Source: Neobacillus pocheonensis (GTDB lineage: Bacteria > Bacillota > Bacilli > Bacillales > Cytobacillaceae). From it: a stretch of DNA of 64,000 nt. This document shows, one piece after another, positions 1-8,941 of the stretch. The stretch spans positions 806,001-870,000 of the forward strand of contig JAMQCR010000001.1 of assembly GCA_023702235.1 (NCBI GenBank), given 5' to 3'. Numbering within the stretch: position 1 is the stretch's first letter; the number at the start of each line of letters is the position of its first letter. A model generated the notes under the pieces. The model was not told the origin of the DNA, searched no databases, and was given only the letters and a program-made list of their open reading frames with translations. The position numbers and the translations under genes were made by a program.

Positions 1-1
1 G

Positions 2-1186
2 GCTGTCATGCTTGGTCTGGATCCTTTGAACTGTTATTTAGCTGTTTGCGGCAACAAAGAGCGGAAGGGAAGCGTGGTGCTTGCGGCATCGCCGCGTCTG
101 AAAAAAGAATTTGGCATCAAAACAGGTTCACGGATGTTTGAAATTCCGAACGACCCACGGATTGAAATTGTCGAGCCTAGTATGGCAACTTATTTACGTA
201 TTTCCACCGAAATTATCCGTGTTTTTAACCGTTATGTTCCAAAGGACGCACTCCATGCCTACAGCGTTGATGAAAGCTTCATTAAAGTCGATGGTGTCAT
301 TCATTTGTGGGGTGATGCTACAACCATCGCGAAAAAAATAAGGGATGATATTGAGCGAGAATTCGAGTTGCCTTGTGCGGTTGGTATTGGTCCCAACATG
401 CTAATGGCGAAGCTTTGTCTTGACCTTGATGCAAAAAAAACAGGAATCGCTGAATGGACGTATGAAGATGTGCCAACAAAGCTTTGGAGTGTTTCGCCGC
501 TTAGGGAAATGTGGGGAATCGGCAGACGTGTCGAAAAAACATTAAATGGAATGGGGATCTTCACTGTTGGACAGCTGGCCCGATATGATTTAGAACAGTT
601 GGAAAAGAAATTCGGAATTATGGGGAACCAGCTTTATCATCATGCCTGGGGAATCGACCTTTCAGAGCTCAGTGCACCGATTATTGAAGGGCAAATCAGC
701 TTTGGAAAAAGTCAAATTCTGCTCCGGGATTATAAGGAGGAAGAGGAAATTAAGCATGTGATTTTAGAAATGTGTGAGGAAGTTGCCCGACGTGCAAGAA
801 CGCATCGAAAGGCGGGAAGGACGGTTAGTCTTGGAATCGGCTACAGCCAGGATGAGTTTGGCGGGGGCTTTCATCGCGCGCGGACCATCAAGCAGCCAAC
901 GAATGTAACGATGGACCTTTACCGTGTTTGTCTCGAATTATTTCGTGAGCATTATAACGGAAAAACGGTAAGGCAAATATCGCTTGCGATTGGAAACATT
1001 GTCGATGACCACGAGCTTCAGCTTGATCTTTTTGACATGGGTGCGTATAAGAGACGGGAGCTTGGTTATGTAGTTGATTCTGTCCGCAGGCGCTTTGGGT
1101 CAGGCGCCTTGCTGCGGGCTGTTTCTTATACGGCAGCAGGAACCGCTAAGCATCGGGCAACGCTTGTTGGCGGGCATAAAATGTAA
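2..1186 (+). CDS. yqjW: Y-family DNA polymerase, UvrX/YqjW type (5' end outside window)
   Basis: Translesion polymerase of the DinB/UmuC family, expected to copy damaged DNA. The frame is open from base 2, and residues before AVMLGLDPL are missing, including the first catalytic aspartate. Visible motifs are the palm YSVDESFIKVDG with the paired Asp-Glu, the helix-hairpin-helix region MWGIGRRVEKTLNGMGI, and a C-terminal little-finger domain. The neighbour 20 bases downstream is a YolD-family gene, the usual partner of this subfamily (yqjW-yqjX in B. subtilis). About 394 residues are in the window, against roughly 410 for the family, so only a short N-terminal piece is lost. Identification is by family recognition; expression under SOS is known for relatives but no LexA site is visible here. 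Confidence 0.93.
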   Translation, partial: AVMLGLDPLNCYLAVCGNKERKGSVVLAASPRLKKEFGIKTGSRMFEIPNDPRIEIVEPSMATYLRISTEIIRVFNRYVPKDALHAYSVDESFIKVDGVIHLWGDATTIAKKIRDDIEREFELPCAVGIGPNMLMAKLCLDLDAKKTGIAEWTYEDVPTKLWSVSPLREMWGIGRRVEKTLNGMGIFTVGQLARYDLEQLEKKFGIMGNQLYHHAWGIDLSELSAPIIEGQISFGKSQILLRDYKEEEEIKHVILEMCEEVARRARTHRKAGRTVSLGIGYSQDEFGGGFHRARTIKQPTNVTMDLYRVCLELFREHYNGKTVRQISLAIGNIVDDHELQLDLFDMGAYKRRELGYVVDSVRRRFGSGALLRAVSYTAAGTAKHRATLVGGHKM

Positions 1187-1206
1187 TGGAGAAAGAAGGG
1201 AGACGG

Positions 1207-1539
1207 ATGATTCGTGACCGCGGGAGAATCAAATGGACGTCGATGATGCTTCCTGAGCATGTGAAATTGCTTAGGGACTGGGTAAAGGAAGATAAATACG
1301 AAGGCAAAAAAGAAATGGATGAGCAGCAGCTGGAGCTCATGAATGACATTTTATCTGAAGCAATCGAATTTGATCAGTTTGTTGCAATCACCCATTATCG
1401 GAATCGAAATTATGAAATCGTGATAGGGAAAATTCATTATTGGGATGAAATAGCAGGGAAGCTCCATGTCGTCGATCGGTTTGAGGAGGTACATCGCATT
1501 CCAATTGGTGCGATCGCTGACATCAGGCTTGCTGATTAG
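1207..1539 (+). CDS. yqjX: YolD-like protein
   Basis: A 110-residue YolD-family protein. The N-terminal signature IRDRGRIKWTSMMLPEHV is typical, and the C-terminal half is a small beta-rich domain. A start at 1207 is chosen because AAGGGAG lies about six bases upstream and family members begin with this segment; an in-frame ATG at 1186 overlapping the polymerase stop is less likely. YolD proteins are found next to UvrX-type polymerases and are thought to assist or regulate them, but no biochemical role is established. It is likely co-transcribed with the upstream polymerase. Confidence 0.85.
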   Translation: MIRDRGRIKWTSMMLPEHVKLLRDWVKEDKYEGKKEMDEQQLELMNDILSEAIEFDQFVAITHYRNRNYEIVIGKIHYWDEIAGKLHVVDRFEEVHRIPIGAIADIRLAD

Positions 1540-1552
1540 GCGAAGAGCCAAT

Positions 1553-1584
1553 AGAAAAAGAGCGGCTGAATGGATAAGCCGCTC
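1553..1584 (-). terminator. Terminator of the CDGSH gene (minus strand)
   Basis: The perfect 8-bp stem GAGCGGCT/AGCCGCTC is followed on the minus strand by a T-rich tract. It lies directly after the minus-strand CDGSH gene and also faces the end of the YolD gene. Confidence 0.7.
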
Positions 1585-1591
1585 ATCATTC

Positions 1592-1800
1592 TTATTCTTC
1601 CTTAGGAACTCGTACTTGGGATTCGAATTTACCTTTATGCGAGCCATCGCAAAAAGGTTTGTTATTAGAGATAGGCCGCAGCGACAAAGGGAAAAGGAGG
1701 GTTTTGTTGTATAGACATTACCTTCGCCGTCTAACAATTCAACATCACCGGTAATTCTAAGTGACCCGTTATCGTTTACTTTAATTTGAATTTTTGACAT
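1592..1800 (-). CDS. CDGSH-type iron-sulfur protein, frame broken
   Basis: A roughly 67-residue CDGSH protein that would carry a 2Fe-2S cluster bound by three Cys and one His. The first frame gives MSKIQIKVNDNG...SLCRCG. The remainder, SNNKPFCDGSHKGKFESQ...PKEE, lies in another frame and ends at 1592. The break is near 1685, where the sequence reads TCTCTAATAAC; removing one CT restores the family spacing CRCG-x-S-x3-PFCDGSH exactly. Start at 1800 with AAGGGATG upstream. Either a recent dinucleotide insertion or a sequencing error; all four cluster ligands are encoded. Confidence 0.8.
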
Positions 1801-1953
1801 TTCCAACATCCCTTCAATAATTAAATTCATCGTCCCCCTGAGATTAAATGGAATCAGAGGAAAATGCAACCTTGGAGGCTATAAGCAAAAAAACAAGAGC
1901 CCAGAAAAACATGTGATACAATCATCATATGACAATAGAGAGGGGCTTTACAC

Positions 1954-2286
1954 ATGGAAATAGAATTAACAGCAGCTGCGGCTGAAAAAATAAATATGAG
2001 AACAGAAGGCCAGGAAGGTTTTTTAAAACTAAAATACGATACGGACGGCTGCGGCTGTGCGGTAAACGGCGTAGTGGCTTTATGGTTCGTACCAGTATTG
2101 GATGATGACGATATTCCCATTGAAACGAACGACAGAACGATTTATGTCGAAAAATCAAAGACTGTTTTCTTTGATGAGCAAATGAAAATAGATTTTTCTA
2201 ATAGCTCAAATTGTTTTCAATTAAAAAGCCCGCAGCAAATCTTAAATGGGCACATGAGTTTAGTGATCACAGAAAAAACAGACTAA
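1954..2286 (+). CDS. yqkB: HesB-like/YqkB family protein
   Basis: A 110-residue protein of the iron-sulfur biogenesis (HesB-like) fold, matching B. subtilis YqkB in length and motifs. Diagnostic segments are EGFLKLKYDTDGCGCAVNGV, TIYVEKSKTVFFDEQ and NCFQLKSPQQILN. The CGC pair is a plausible metal or cluster site, but unlike IscA/ErpA the C-terminal Cys-x-Cys is missing, so a scaffold role is inference only. Start at ATG 1954 after an AGAGAGGGGC motif. It lies between the CDGSH gene and yqkD, as in the B. subtilis order. Confidence 0.85.
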   Translation: MEIELTAAAAEKINMRTEGQEGFLKLKYDTDGCGCAVNGVVALWFVPVLDDDDIPIETNDRTIYVEKSKTVFFDEQMKIDFSNSSNCFQLKSPQQILNGHMSLVITEKTD

Positions 2287-2308
2287 TCCTTTTGGATAGT
2301 CTGTTTTT
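2276..2308 (+). terminator. Terminator after yqkB
   Basis: The stem ACAGACTA/TAGTCTGT is followed by TTTTT immediately after the yqkB stop codon. Confidence 0.75.
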
Positions 2309-3229
2309 AAATAGATAAAGATTCATGAAAAACATACTTTTGCAAAAATTCATCAATGACCCGTTCATACTCGACACGGTTTTCGTTGAAAGACTGGGCA
2401 TGCAGGCCGTTTGCTGCCAGATAAAGCATTTTCGGAGCTTTTGTTTGCGCAAACAAGTCTTCACTCATCGTAGGAAGAATAAAATCATCCTTTTGGCTGT
2501 GAATGAACAGAATGGGATGTTTAATATTTTCAATAACCGAAATCGGTGAAACATGACGGATAGAATATTTGTCACGGACACGCAAGAAAACATCGGCAAT
2601 CGGAAGTAATAGCCTAGGTGCAATCTTCATTTCTTTTTTTAGGCGATAGGCCAGTTGATCTCTAAAGTCAGAAAAAGGACAGTCCGCGATATAAAAATCA
2701 GCTCCATCCTCTAGTATTCCTGCATACAGCAGCATGGTCGCCGCCCCCATTGATTCACCGTGAATCCCTAGTTCGAGATGGCCCTTTTTCTTTTTTTAGC
2801 CAGTCGACGACTGACTTTAGATCGAATTTTTCATAGTGCCCATAACTTGTTGTTTTCCCCCCAGATTCACCGTGGCGTCGATGGTCATAAATTAGGGCAT
2901 TAAAGCCGCGCGCTAAGAAAAGATTCATATATTTAATCGAGTTGATTTTCGTTTCGGTTACACCATGGGAAATGATTATATAGCGGTTTGACTGATGCGG
3001 TTCAACAAGTTGTGCTTTGATTGTGTAGCCAAAAGGCGAAGCAATGGCAATTTCCCGCTTTGGAAGTGAATCAAATTGATCGGGTTTATATCTGCCGGCT
3101 TCCTTTTCCCGTTTTAAAATAAACGTTTCATCCTTCTTTTTCATATACATCAAGCGGTTAGTAAAATAAATACCGAGGGCCAGCCAAAAAAACAGCAAAA
3201 TAAATAAAGGCCCGAAATGTCTTCTTCAA
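2307..3229 (-). CDS. yqkD: Alpha/beta hydrolase YqkD (frame broken twice)
   Basis: Serine hydrolase of the alpha/beta fold, similar to B. subtilis YqkD (about 305 residues). A hydrophobic N-terminus (FWLALGIYF) suggests membrane anchoring or a signal. Visible motifs are the oxyanion strand YIIISHGVTE, DHRRHGESGG, the nucleophile elbow GIHGESMGAAT, an Asp near FIHSQKDDFI and the catalytic His in GLHAQSF. One break lies close to 2790 (A/G run) before the nucleophile, a second near 3195 close to the N-terminus. The probable start is TTG at 3229 after GGAGGTGACG. The substrate is unknown. Confidence 0.82.
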
Positions 3230-3311
3230 AAGGCGTCACCTCCATTAGTTTGCTTTCTATAAGATCTAACATCCTCAAAGTGAATTTTCTATTAACAGTT
3301 ATTTTAACATG

Positions 3312-3344
3312 AAAAAAGCCGCTGACACCAATGAGCGGCTTTCA
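3312..3344 (-). terminator. Terminator (minus strand) after the small protein gene
   Basis: The inverted repeat AAAGCCGCT/AGCGGCTTT is followed by a T run when read on the minus strand. It sits just beyond the minus-strand gene ending at 3360. Confidence 0.7.
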
Positions 3345-3359
3345 TGTAAAAGATAGGAT

Positions 3360-3503
3360 TTATGACTGCTCCGAATTCTGTCGCTTCGTTGGGTGGAGTG
3401 CTTTTTCAAGTTCTTCTGCAGCAATCATCCTCTTGCCCGTACCGGCTGAATCTGCATAATTTTTTCCTTGTTGGCTGAATCCTTTATCCCGTTTTTGGCT
3501 CAT
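3360..3503 (-). CDS. Small hydrophilic protein of unknown function
   Basis: A 47-residue basic, Lys/Gln-rich product beginning MSQKRDKGFSQQGKNYADSA and containing GTGKRMIAAEELEKAL. The start at 3503 is preceded by AAGGGAGAC at good spacing, and a terminator follows the stop. I do not recognise the family with certainty; composition resembles the small hydrophilic sporulation-associated proteins common in Bacillus. It is probably a single-gene transcript. Confidence 0.6.
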   Translation of the reverse strand: MSQKRDKGFSQQGKNYADSAGTGKRMIAAEELEKALHPTKRQNSEQS

Positions 3504-3580
3504 GGTCAGTCTCCCTTCGAAGTGGTTACATCTAATAAGATGCATTAATTGAAGACTGATTATTCATGAAAAAACTGAGC

Positions 3581-4481
3581 CTAAACAGTTTGGGTATGAA
3601 GCCGATAATATCCGCTTTCAATCTGTCTTGATAAATAAGGCCGAACGATTTCAATAGCGTTAACAAGCTTATTCAGATCAACTCCGGTATGAATCCCCAT
3701 TCGCTCAAGCAAATAAACAACATCCTCTGTCGCCGCATTTCCCGCAGCCCCCGGTGCAAATGGACAGCCGCCAAGCCCGCCAGCGGAGGTATCAAAGCGA
3801 TCAATTCCTGCCTGAAGGGAAGCAAAAATATTGGCAAGTGCAAGCTTGCGCGTATCATGAAAATGGGCTGTTAAAAGCGTATGAGGAAATTCCCGTTTTA
3901 ATTGCGAAAATAAGGAATAGGACTCAGTCGGTGAAGCCATCCCAATTGTGTCGGCACACTTAACTCATCAACACCGGCATCGACAAATTCACGGCAAAGC
4001 TGAACCGTATCACTTTCATCTATTTTCCCTTCATAAGGACAATAAAAGGAAGTAGAAATGCAAGCACGAACAAAGCAACCCTTCTCTTTTAATTCCTTAA
4101 TGATCAGCTTCAATTCTGACATACTATTTTTTGTAGTTTTGTTGATATTTTTTTGATTAAACGTGTTACTAACCCCGACAAATATGGAAACTGATTTACA
4201 TTTAGTAGAATAAACACGGTCAATTCCTTTACGGTTTGGCGCAAGAACAATGTCTCTTCCCTTTGAATCAAGGCAATCATCAACAATTTCATTTGCATCA
4301 CCCATTTGTGGTACCCATTTCGGTGATACAAATGATGTCAATTCCATTTCTTCCAGACCGGCATTCCGTAATCCTGCAATAAACTGTTTTTTATATCAGT
4401 AGGAACGAACAATTTTTCATTTTGCAAACCGTCCCGGCCAACTTCAATAATTGTTACTTTTCCTGGCAAATTTAGCATCAT
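3581..4481 (-). CDS. Hydroxymethylglutaryl-CoA lyase family protein (frame broken)
   Basis: TIM-barrel lyase of the HMG-CoA lyase family (YngG/MvaB-like), which cleaves HMG-CoA to acetoacetate and acetyl-CoA in leucine degradation. In order: VTIIEVGRDGLQNE at the N-terminus, MELTSFVSPKWVPQMGD, the FNQKNIN segment, DTIGMASPTE, the metal-binding HFHDT motif and the glycine-rich Cys loop GGLGGCPFAPGAAGN. The total span of about 300 residues equals the family length. The frame breaks near 4390 and near 3935, so the product is currently in three pieces. Start at ATG 4481 after GGGGAGGG. No other leucine-degradation genes are adjacent. Confidence 0.85.
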
Positions 4482-4743
4482 TTTTTCCCTCCCCTATTCA
4501 TACTTTCATTGTAGAGGCGATAATTTCAAAAGATAAGAATATATGTAATTTTATTCATACACCAAGTGTTTATGTTCAATCCATCATCGAAGGGAAACAG
4601 GTAGAAGCTTATTTAGATGATAAAAGCAGCCTGTTTATAAGAAGAGCGCAAATCTGCCGTTTGTTCAAAGGTACAATTTTTATGGGACGTTAAGGTGAAA
4701 TGGTATAATAGTAATAGAATTATGATTTAAAGGAGTGGCGAAA

Positions 4744-5001
4744 ATGAAAAAACATTCTAAACAAAAAAAACAATCAATCAAACCGAAAAACGATGAGTCA
4801 GCGGTAACGCTAAAAGATATGATTAATCCGGATTTAATCAGGCAGTTAAAAGAACAACAGGAGCAGCTTAAAGCAGTGGAAGAGAAAAGAAAAGAAGAAG
4901 AAGAGCAAAGAAAGCGGGAAGAGCGAAGATTAAAGGAAAAGAACAAATCGTTTGAAGAGCTATTGAACGAAAGTGGAATGAACTGGAAGGCGTTTAAATA
5001 G
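4744..5001 (+). CDS. yqkE: YqkE family coiled-coil protein
   Basis: An 85-residue highly charged protein. The N-terminus is Lys-rich; the segment VTLKDMINPDLIRQLKEQ is the recognisable YqkE element. A run of Glu/Lys/Arg heptads follows and is predicted to form a coiled coil, ending FEELLNESGMNWKAFK. AAAGGAG sits about 10 bases before ATG 4744; a GTG at 4735 is possible but overlaps the ribosome binding site. It keeps the B. subtilis position next to yqkF. Function unknown. Confidence 0.8.
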   Translation: MKKHSKQKKQSIKPKNDESAVTLKDMINPDLIRQLKEQQEQLKAVEEKRKEEEEQRKREERRLKEKNKSFEELLNESGMNWKAFK

Positions 5002-5151
5002 ATGACTATCCGGAAAGTAGAGGTTGTCCCGTAGCGAAAGGAATGGGTCGAGTTATTTAATATGGATTTTAAAAATTCGATCATAAAAGAGCTTGAAAAA
5101 AGGGCGTTAGAATGGTCCAAAACCAATAAGAATGAAAAGGGAGAGTCCTGG
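5002..5151 (+). pseudogene. GrpB (UPF0157) family remnant
   Basis: The reading MTIRKVEVVP-stop-RKEWVELF matches the N-terminus of GrpB-family proteins (xVxVVPYxxEWxxLF), with TAG in place of the expected Tyr codon. It is followed at once by IIKELEKRALEWSKTNK, which resembles the C-terminal helix of the same family. The nucleotidyltransferase-like core is absent, so this looks like an internal deletion scar. It follows the yqkE stop directly and ends in a terminator. Confidence 0.5.
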
Positions 5152-5166
5152 TGACTCTCCCTTTTC
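5135..5166. terminator. Bidirectional terminator
   Basis: The near-perfect hairpin AAAAGGGAGAGTC/GACTCTCCCTTTT has A and T runs on both sides. It separates the convergent yqkE/GrpB-remnant and yqkF transcripts. Confidence 0.85.
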
Positions 5167-6075
5167 AACGGTGCTCTTTATACGTGGCAGCATTTGATAG
5201 TTCCTGAATAACCGCAATTTCTTCTGAAGTCAATGACAGGCTTCGGACCGCATTGGCACTACTCCTAATTTGTTCGGGACTACTAGCGCCAGCAACAACA
5301 GATGCCACAGTGGGGTTAGCCAAATTATATTGAAGAGCTACTTCTGTTAATGAGCGTGACACAGCTACTTTTTCTTTTAGCAATGGCAGGATTTCACCCA
5401 ATTCTTTTCGGCTATAATCCAAATAGCCTTTTTCGGAAGCTTTTGCAAGCATCCGATCACTAAGGAGTCCTTTAGCAAGTGGCCGCGGGTTACTACGCTA
5501 ATTCCATGTTCATGCAACATCGGTAAAGACTCTTCCTCGGGACGACGGTCTAAAATACTATATTGCATCATCACAGAGACGATACTGGACTTTTTCATAT
5601 ATTCGCGAATCACATTCGGTCGAATCGATGAAATACCATAATAACGAATATAGCCTTCTTCTTTTAATTCCTCAAAAGCTTCAATCGTTTCATCAATCGG
5701 ATCTTCGATTGTGCCACCATGCAGCTGATAAAGATCAATATAATCAGTCCCAAGCCGTTTCAAGCTGTTTTTTACTGCTTCTTTTATATAGACTTTTGAA
5801 GGGTCCCAAGACCAGCCAGATCGATCGGAATTCCAGCGATTTCCTACCTTTGTGGCAATAATAACTTGTTCTCGTACATCTTTTAAGACTTTTCCCACAA
5901 TGGTTTCATTTTCACCAAAATCGTATAAATCGGCAGTGTCAAAATAATTGATGCCTTCATCAAGTGCTGACTCAATAATAAGTCGTGCAGCTTTTTCCTC
6001 CGTACCAATTGACATGCAGCCAAGACCTAATTCAGATACCCATAGGTCAGAGCTTCCTACTTTTCTCTTTTTCAT
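5165..6075 (-). CDS. yqkF: Aldo/keto reductase YqkF (frame broken)
   Basis: NADPH-dependent oxidoreductase of the aldo/keto reductase family, close to B. subtilis YqkF (306 residues). N-terminal LGLGCMSIGTE, the catalytic region YFDTADLY with Asp and Tyr, the Lys in VIIATKVGNRW, the His in LYQLHGG, and the C-terminal cofactor-binding part VASVVAGASSPEQIRSS are visible. The frame shifts near 5470-5490, just after VVTRG; the downstream frame resumes with ASEKGYLDY. Start at ATG 6075. The physiological substrate is unknown. Confidence 0.88.
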
Positions 6076-6139
6076 AAAAACACCCCGTTCTTTTTCTACA
6101 ATTTTAATAAAGAACGGGAAAGACTACAAACGGAAGAAC

Positions 6140-6271
6140 TTATTTAACTTTAACATTTTGAACCCATTCTGAAACGGAGGCAAATTCCTTGTTATATTCC
6201 TTAAGCTTTTGCAGAACTTCCCAACCTTTCCCGACAAGGATAATCCCTTTCTCATGCACGTATATCTTCAT
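6140..6271 (-). CDS. mciZ: MciZ, mother-cell inhibitor of FtsZ
   Basis: A 43-residue peptide, beginning MKIYVHEKGIILVGKGWEV and ending in WVQNVKVK. It aligns along its length with B. subtilis MciZ, sharing KG-x-LVGK-x-WE, the KLKEY segment and a late aromatic SEW/DW. MciZ caps FtsZ filaments and blocks Z-ring formation in the mother cell during sporulation. GGAGGGG lies seven bases before ATG 6271. Upstream, CATACATT matches the sigma-E -10 consensus, although the -35 is weak. The position between yqkF and nudF is that of mciZ in B. subtilis. Confidence 0.85.
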   Translation of the reverse strand: MKIYVHEKGIILVGKGWEVLQKLKEYNKEFASVSEWVQNVKVK

Positions 6272-6344
6272 CCCATGCCCCTCCAAATAAAGTATGGTAA
6301 AATGTATGAGCAATACATATCCGATTAGAACAGGAGTGACAGTT

Positions 6345-6899
6345 ATGAGCAGCCTTGAAGAAAAAACGCTCCATAGCGAAGAGATTTTTTCAGGAAAAGT
6401 AATCAGTTTGCATGTTCAGGATGTTGAACTTCCAAACGGAAAACAATCAAAACGAGAAATTATAAAGCACCCTGGTGCAGTCGCGATTTTAGCTGTCACC
6501 GATGAAAATAAAATTGTAATGGTCGAACAATATCGTAAAGCATTAGAAAGAACCATTGTGGAAATACCTGCTGGAAAGCTGGAAAAAGGCGAACAGCCTG
6601 AAGTTTGTGCCCGCCGTGAATTGGAGGAAGAAACAGGCTATGTGTGCGAGAACCTTGAACTGTTAACCTCTTTTTACACCTCACCTGGTTTTGCTGACGA
6701 AATTGTTCATGTTTATTTAGCAAAAGGTTTATCAAAAAAAGAAAACTCTGCCGCGCTAGATGAAGACGAATTTGTGAATCTTGAGGAATTAACACTCACT
6801 GAAGCGATGAAATATGTAGAGGATCAAAAAATCTATGATGCTAAAACTGCTTTTGCCGTCCAATACCTTCAACTACAAGAGGCAATAGGAAGCAAATGA
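6345..6899 (+). CDS. nudF: ADP-ribose pyrophosphatase NudF
   Basis: Nudix hydrolase of 184 residues that hydrolyses ADP-ribose to AMP and ribose 5-phosphate. The Nudix box is complete (GKLEKGEQPEVCARRELEEE followed by TGY), with the metal-binding REXXEE core, and the conserved FYTSPGFADE segment follows. Start at ATG 6345 after AGGAGTGAC; the reading frame extends upstream but lacks a better site. The stop overlaps the first codon of the downstream endonuclease Q homologue, implying translational coupling. Confidence 0.93.
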   Translation: MSSLEEKTLHSEEIFSGKVISLHVQDVELPNGKQSKREIIKHPGAVAILAVTDENKIVMVEQYRKALERTIVEIPAGKLEKGEQPEVCARRELEEETGYVCENLELLTSFYTSPGFADEIVHVYLAKGLSKKENSAALDEDEFVNLEELTLTEAMKYVEDQKIYDAKTAFAVQYLQLQEAIGSK

Positions 6900-8058
6900 A
6901 ACGTTACTATGTAGATTTACATATTCACATTGGAAGAACTTGGACAGGCAAGCCCGTCAAAATAACTGGTGCCAAATCGTTGACGTTTACGAATATTATT
7001 GAACATGCAAGGCATGAAAAAGGGTTGAATATGGTTGGAATTATTGATAGTCATTCACCAGAAGTAATTCTTGAAATGGAAAATCTTATTCAAAGTGGAG
7101 AACTCTATGAACACCCTGACGGAGGCTTAGTATTTGGAGATTTAACGGTCATACCAGGTTCGGAATTAGAAATTTATGATGAACAATGTAATGGACCGAT
7201 ACATCTCCTTTGCTATTTTCCAACCTTAACTATTATGAAGGAGTTTTCTCATTGGCTTTCAGGTCATTTGAAAAATATTCAATTGAGCTCACAACGATTA
7301 TACGTAACAGGCTTTATTCTTCAAAGAAAAGTAAAAGACCTAGGCGGATTATTTATTCCTGCGCATGTTTTTACACCGTTTAAAAGCCTGTATGGAAAAG
7401 GAGTCAATCAATCATTATCCGAAGTGTTAGACCCAGCACTAATCGATGGGATTGAGCTAGGATTAAGCTCAGATACTCACATGGCCGACCAATTAAAAGA
7501 ATTACACCATTATACGTTTGTTACGAACTCCGATGCCCACTCATTAGCAAAAATTGCACGGGAATATCAAGTAATCGCTATGAAAGAGCCAACGTTTAAG
7601 GAACTACAAAAAGCATTAAAAGGCGAAGATGGCCGTGAAATTATTGCCAATTATGGTCTTGACCCATTGCTGGGAAAATATCACAAAACAGTGTGTGCTG
7701 AATGTCTTAATCCGTCAACTCTTGATGACCAAATTTGCAGTTTATGTGGAAATAAAAAGATCATTAAAGGGGTAGCAGACCGAATTCTTGAACTAAAAAC
7801 TGCGGAAGGCAGTCCTGAGGGACGTCCGCCATATGTTCATCAAGTACCACTCGAGTTTATTCCTGGCTTAGGCAAAAATTGCTTGAAAAACTTGTTAATC
7901 ACTTTGGGAGTGAAATGGCAATATTACATGAAGTTCCATGTGATGCATTAAAAGAGATTGTCCCCATAAAAATTGCTGATATGATCATGAAAGCTAGAGA
8001 AGGGAAAGTAAACCTAGCTGCAGGCGGTGGAGGAAAATACGGAAAAATCGCGGATTAA
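6896..8058 (+). CDS. yqxK: Endonuclease Q family PHP protein (YqxK), frame broken near C-terminus
   Basis: Homologue of EndoQ, the PHP-domain repair endonuclease that nicks DNA 5' of deaminated bases such as uracil and hypoxanthine. Residues 1-240 form the PHP domain with metal-binding motifs VDLHIHIGR, IDSHS, IPAHVFTPF and TNSDAH. A four-cysteine zinc knuckle (CAECLNP...CSLCGN) follows, as in characterised EndoQ proteins, then a C-terminal region. The frame breaks near 7900; the correct frame resumes NHFGSEMAILHEVP and ends GGGGKYGKIAD at 8058. It overlaps nudF by four bases, a conserved pairing in Bacillus. Confidence 0.85.
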
Positions 8059-8071
8059 ATTATAGCTCAAG

Positions 8072-8100
8072 AAACCCGGCAGAATTCTGCTGGGTTTTTC
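8072..8100 (+). terminator. Terminator after yqxK
   Basis: The stem AACCCGGCAG/CTGCTGGGTT is followed by TTTTT, 15 bases after the stop codon. Confidence 0.85.
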
Positions 8101-8186
8101 TATTATCTATTAAAATTTGGTCATAGAAAAACTAGGAAGGCATAAGATGTAATAACTGATTGACCAATAATAGGAGGAAACTTGAG

Positions 8187-8828
8187 ATGAAGAAACGATT
8201 GTACCAGTCCGATGCCGCCAGTTATTTCCGTGAGCATTCCTCAATTTTTTTATTTATTGTGATTTTGTTCTTAATGGGTGTCATTTTTGGGGCGATAGTA
8301 GTGAATAGCATGAGCATTACACAAAAGGAAGATTTATTCTACTATTTATCACAATTTTTTGGCCAAGTCTCGAATGGAAAAGTAGCAGAAGACAGCGATT
8401 TATTTCTGCAAAGCTTTTTTGATAATAGTAAATTTATTGGTTTAATGTGGATACTAGGGATTTCCATAATCGGTTTACCTGTGATTCTTATTCTTCTATT
8501 TCTAAAAGGTATGGTTGTTGGGTTTACTGTTGGATTTTTAGTAAGTCAAATGGGCTGGAAAGGATTTATGCTAGCTTTTGGTTCTATCCTGCCACAAAAT
8601 TTGATTAACATTCCCGTGTTTATCATGATGGCCGCATTATCAGTTATTTTTTCAATGAGAATGATTAAAAAACAGTTTATGAAAAAATACGGACAGCCCA
8701 TTATGCCATTTTTTAAACGATATATTGTCGCACTTTTAGCAGCTGTAATTTTTATCTCGGTCGCATCAGGGGTAGAAGCATACCTGTCTCCATGGTTGAT
8801 GAAAACAATCATCCACACAGTTAAATAA
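8187..8828 (+). CDS. spoIIM: Stage II sporulation protein M
   Basis: A 213-residue polytopic membrane protein, part of the SpoIIDMP machine that drives septal peptidoglycan remodelling and engulfment. About five hydrophobic segments are visible, starting with IFLFIVILFLMGVIFGAIVV near residues 20-40. The motif LPQNLINIPVF is typical of SpoIIM. Start at ATG 8187 after AGGAGG. Mother-cell expression is expected from the family. It precedes fur as in B. subtilis. Confidence 0.92.
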   Translation: MKKRLYQSDAASYFREHSSIFLFIVILFLMGVIFGAIVVNSMSITQKEDLFYYLSQFFGQVSNGKVAEDSDLFLQSFFDNSKFIGLMWILGISIIGLPVILILLFLKGMVVGFTVGFLVSQMGWKGFMLAFGSILPQNLINIPVFIMMAALSVIFSMRMIKKQFMKKYGQPIMPFFKRYIVALLAAVIFISVASGVEAYLSPWLMKTIIHTVK

Positions 8829-8941
8829 ATTGAATATTATATAATAATTATTGTAAATTCTTATTTATAATAATTTTATTTTGAATCTCATTTGCCATCT
8901 GTTATAATGAGATTTAACAGTGGCGAGGGAGGGACTTCGAG

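Noticed and set aside
1351..1869. 172-residue minus-strand frame
   Set aside because: Only its first part is real (CDGSH N-terminus); the rest is out-of-frame sequence and antisense to the YolD gene.
4451..4693. Plus-strand frame of 80 residues across the HMG-CoA lyase start
   Set aside because: Overlaps the start and ribosome binding site of the minus-strand gene, has no ribosome binding site of its own and no recognisable motif.
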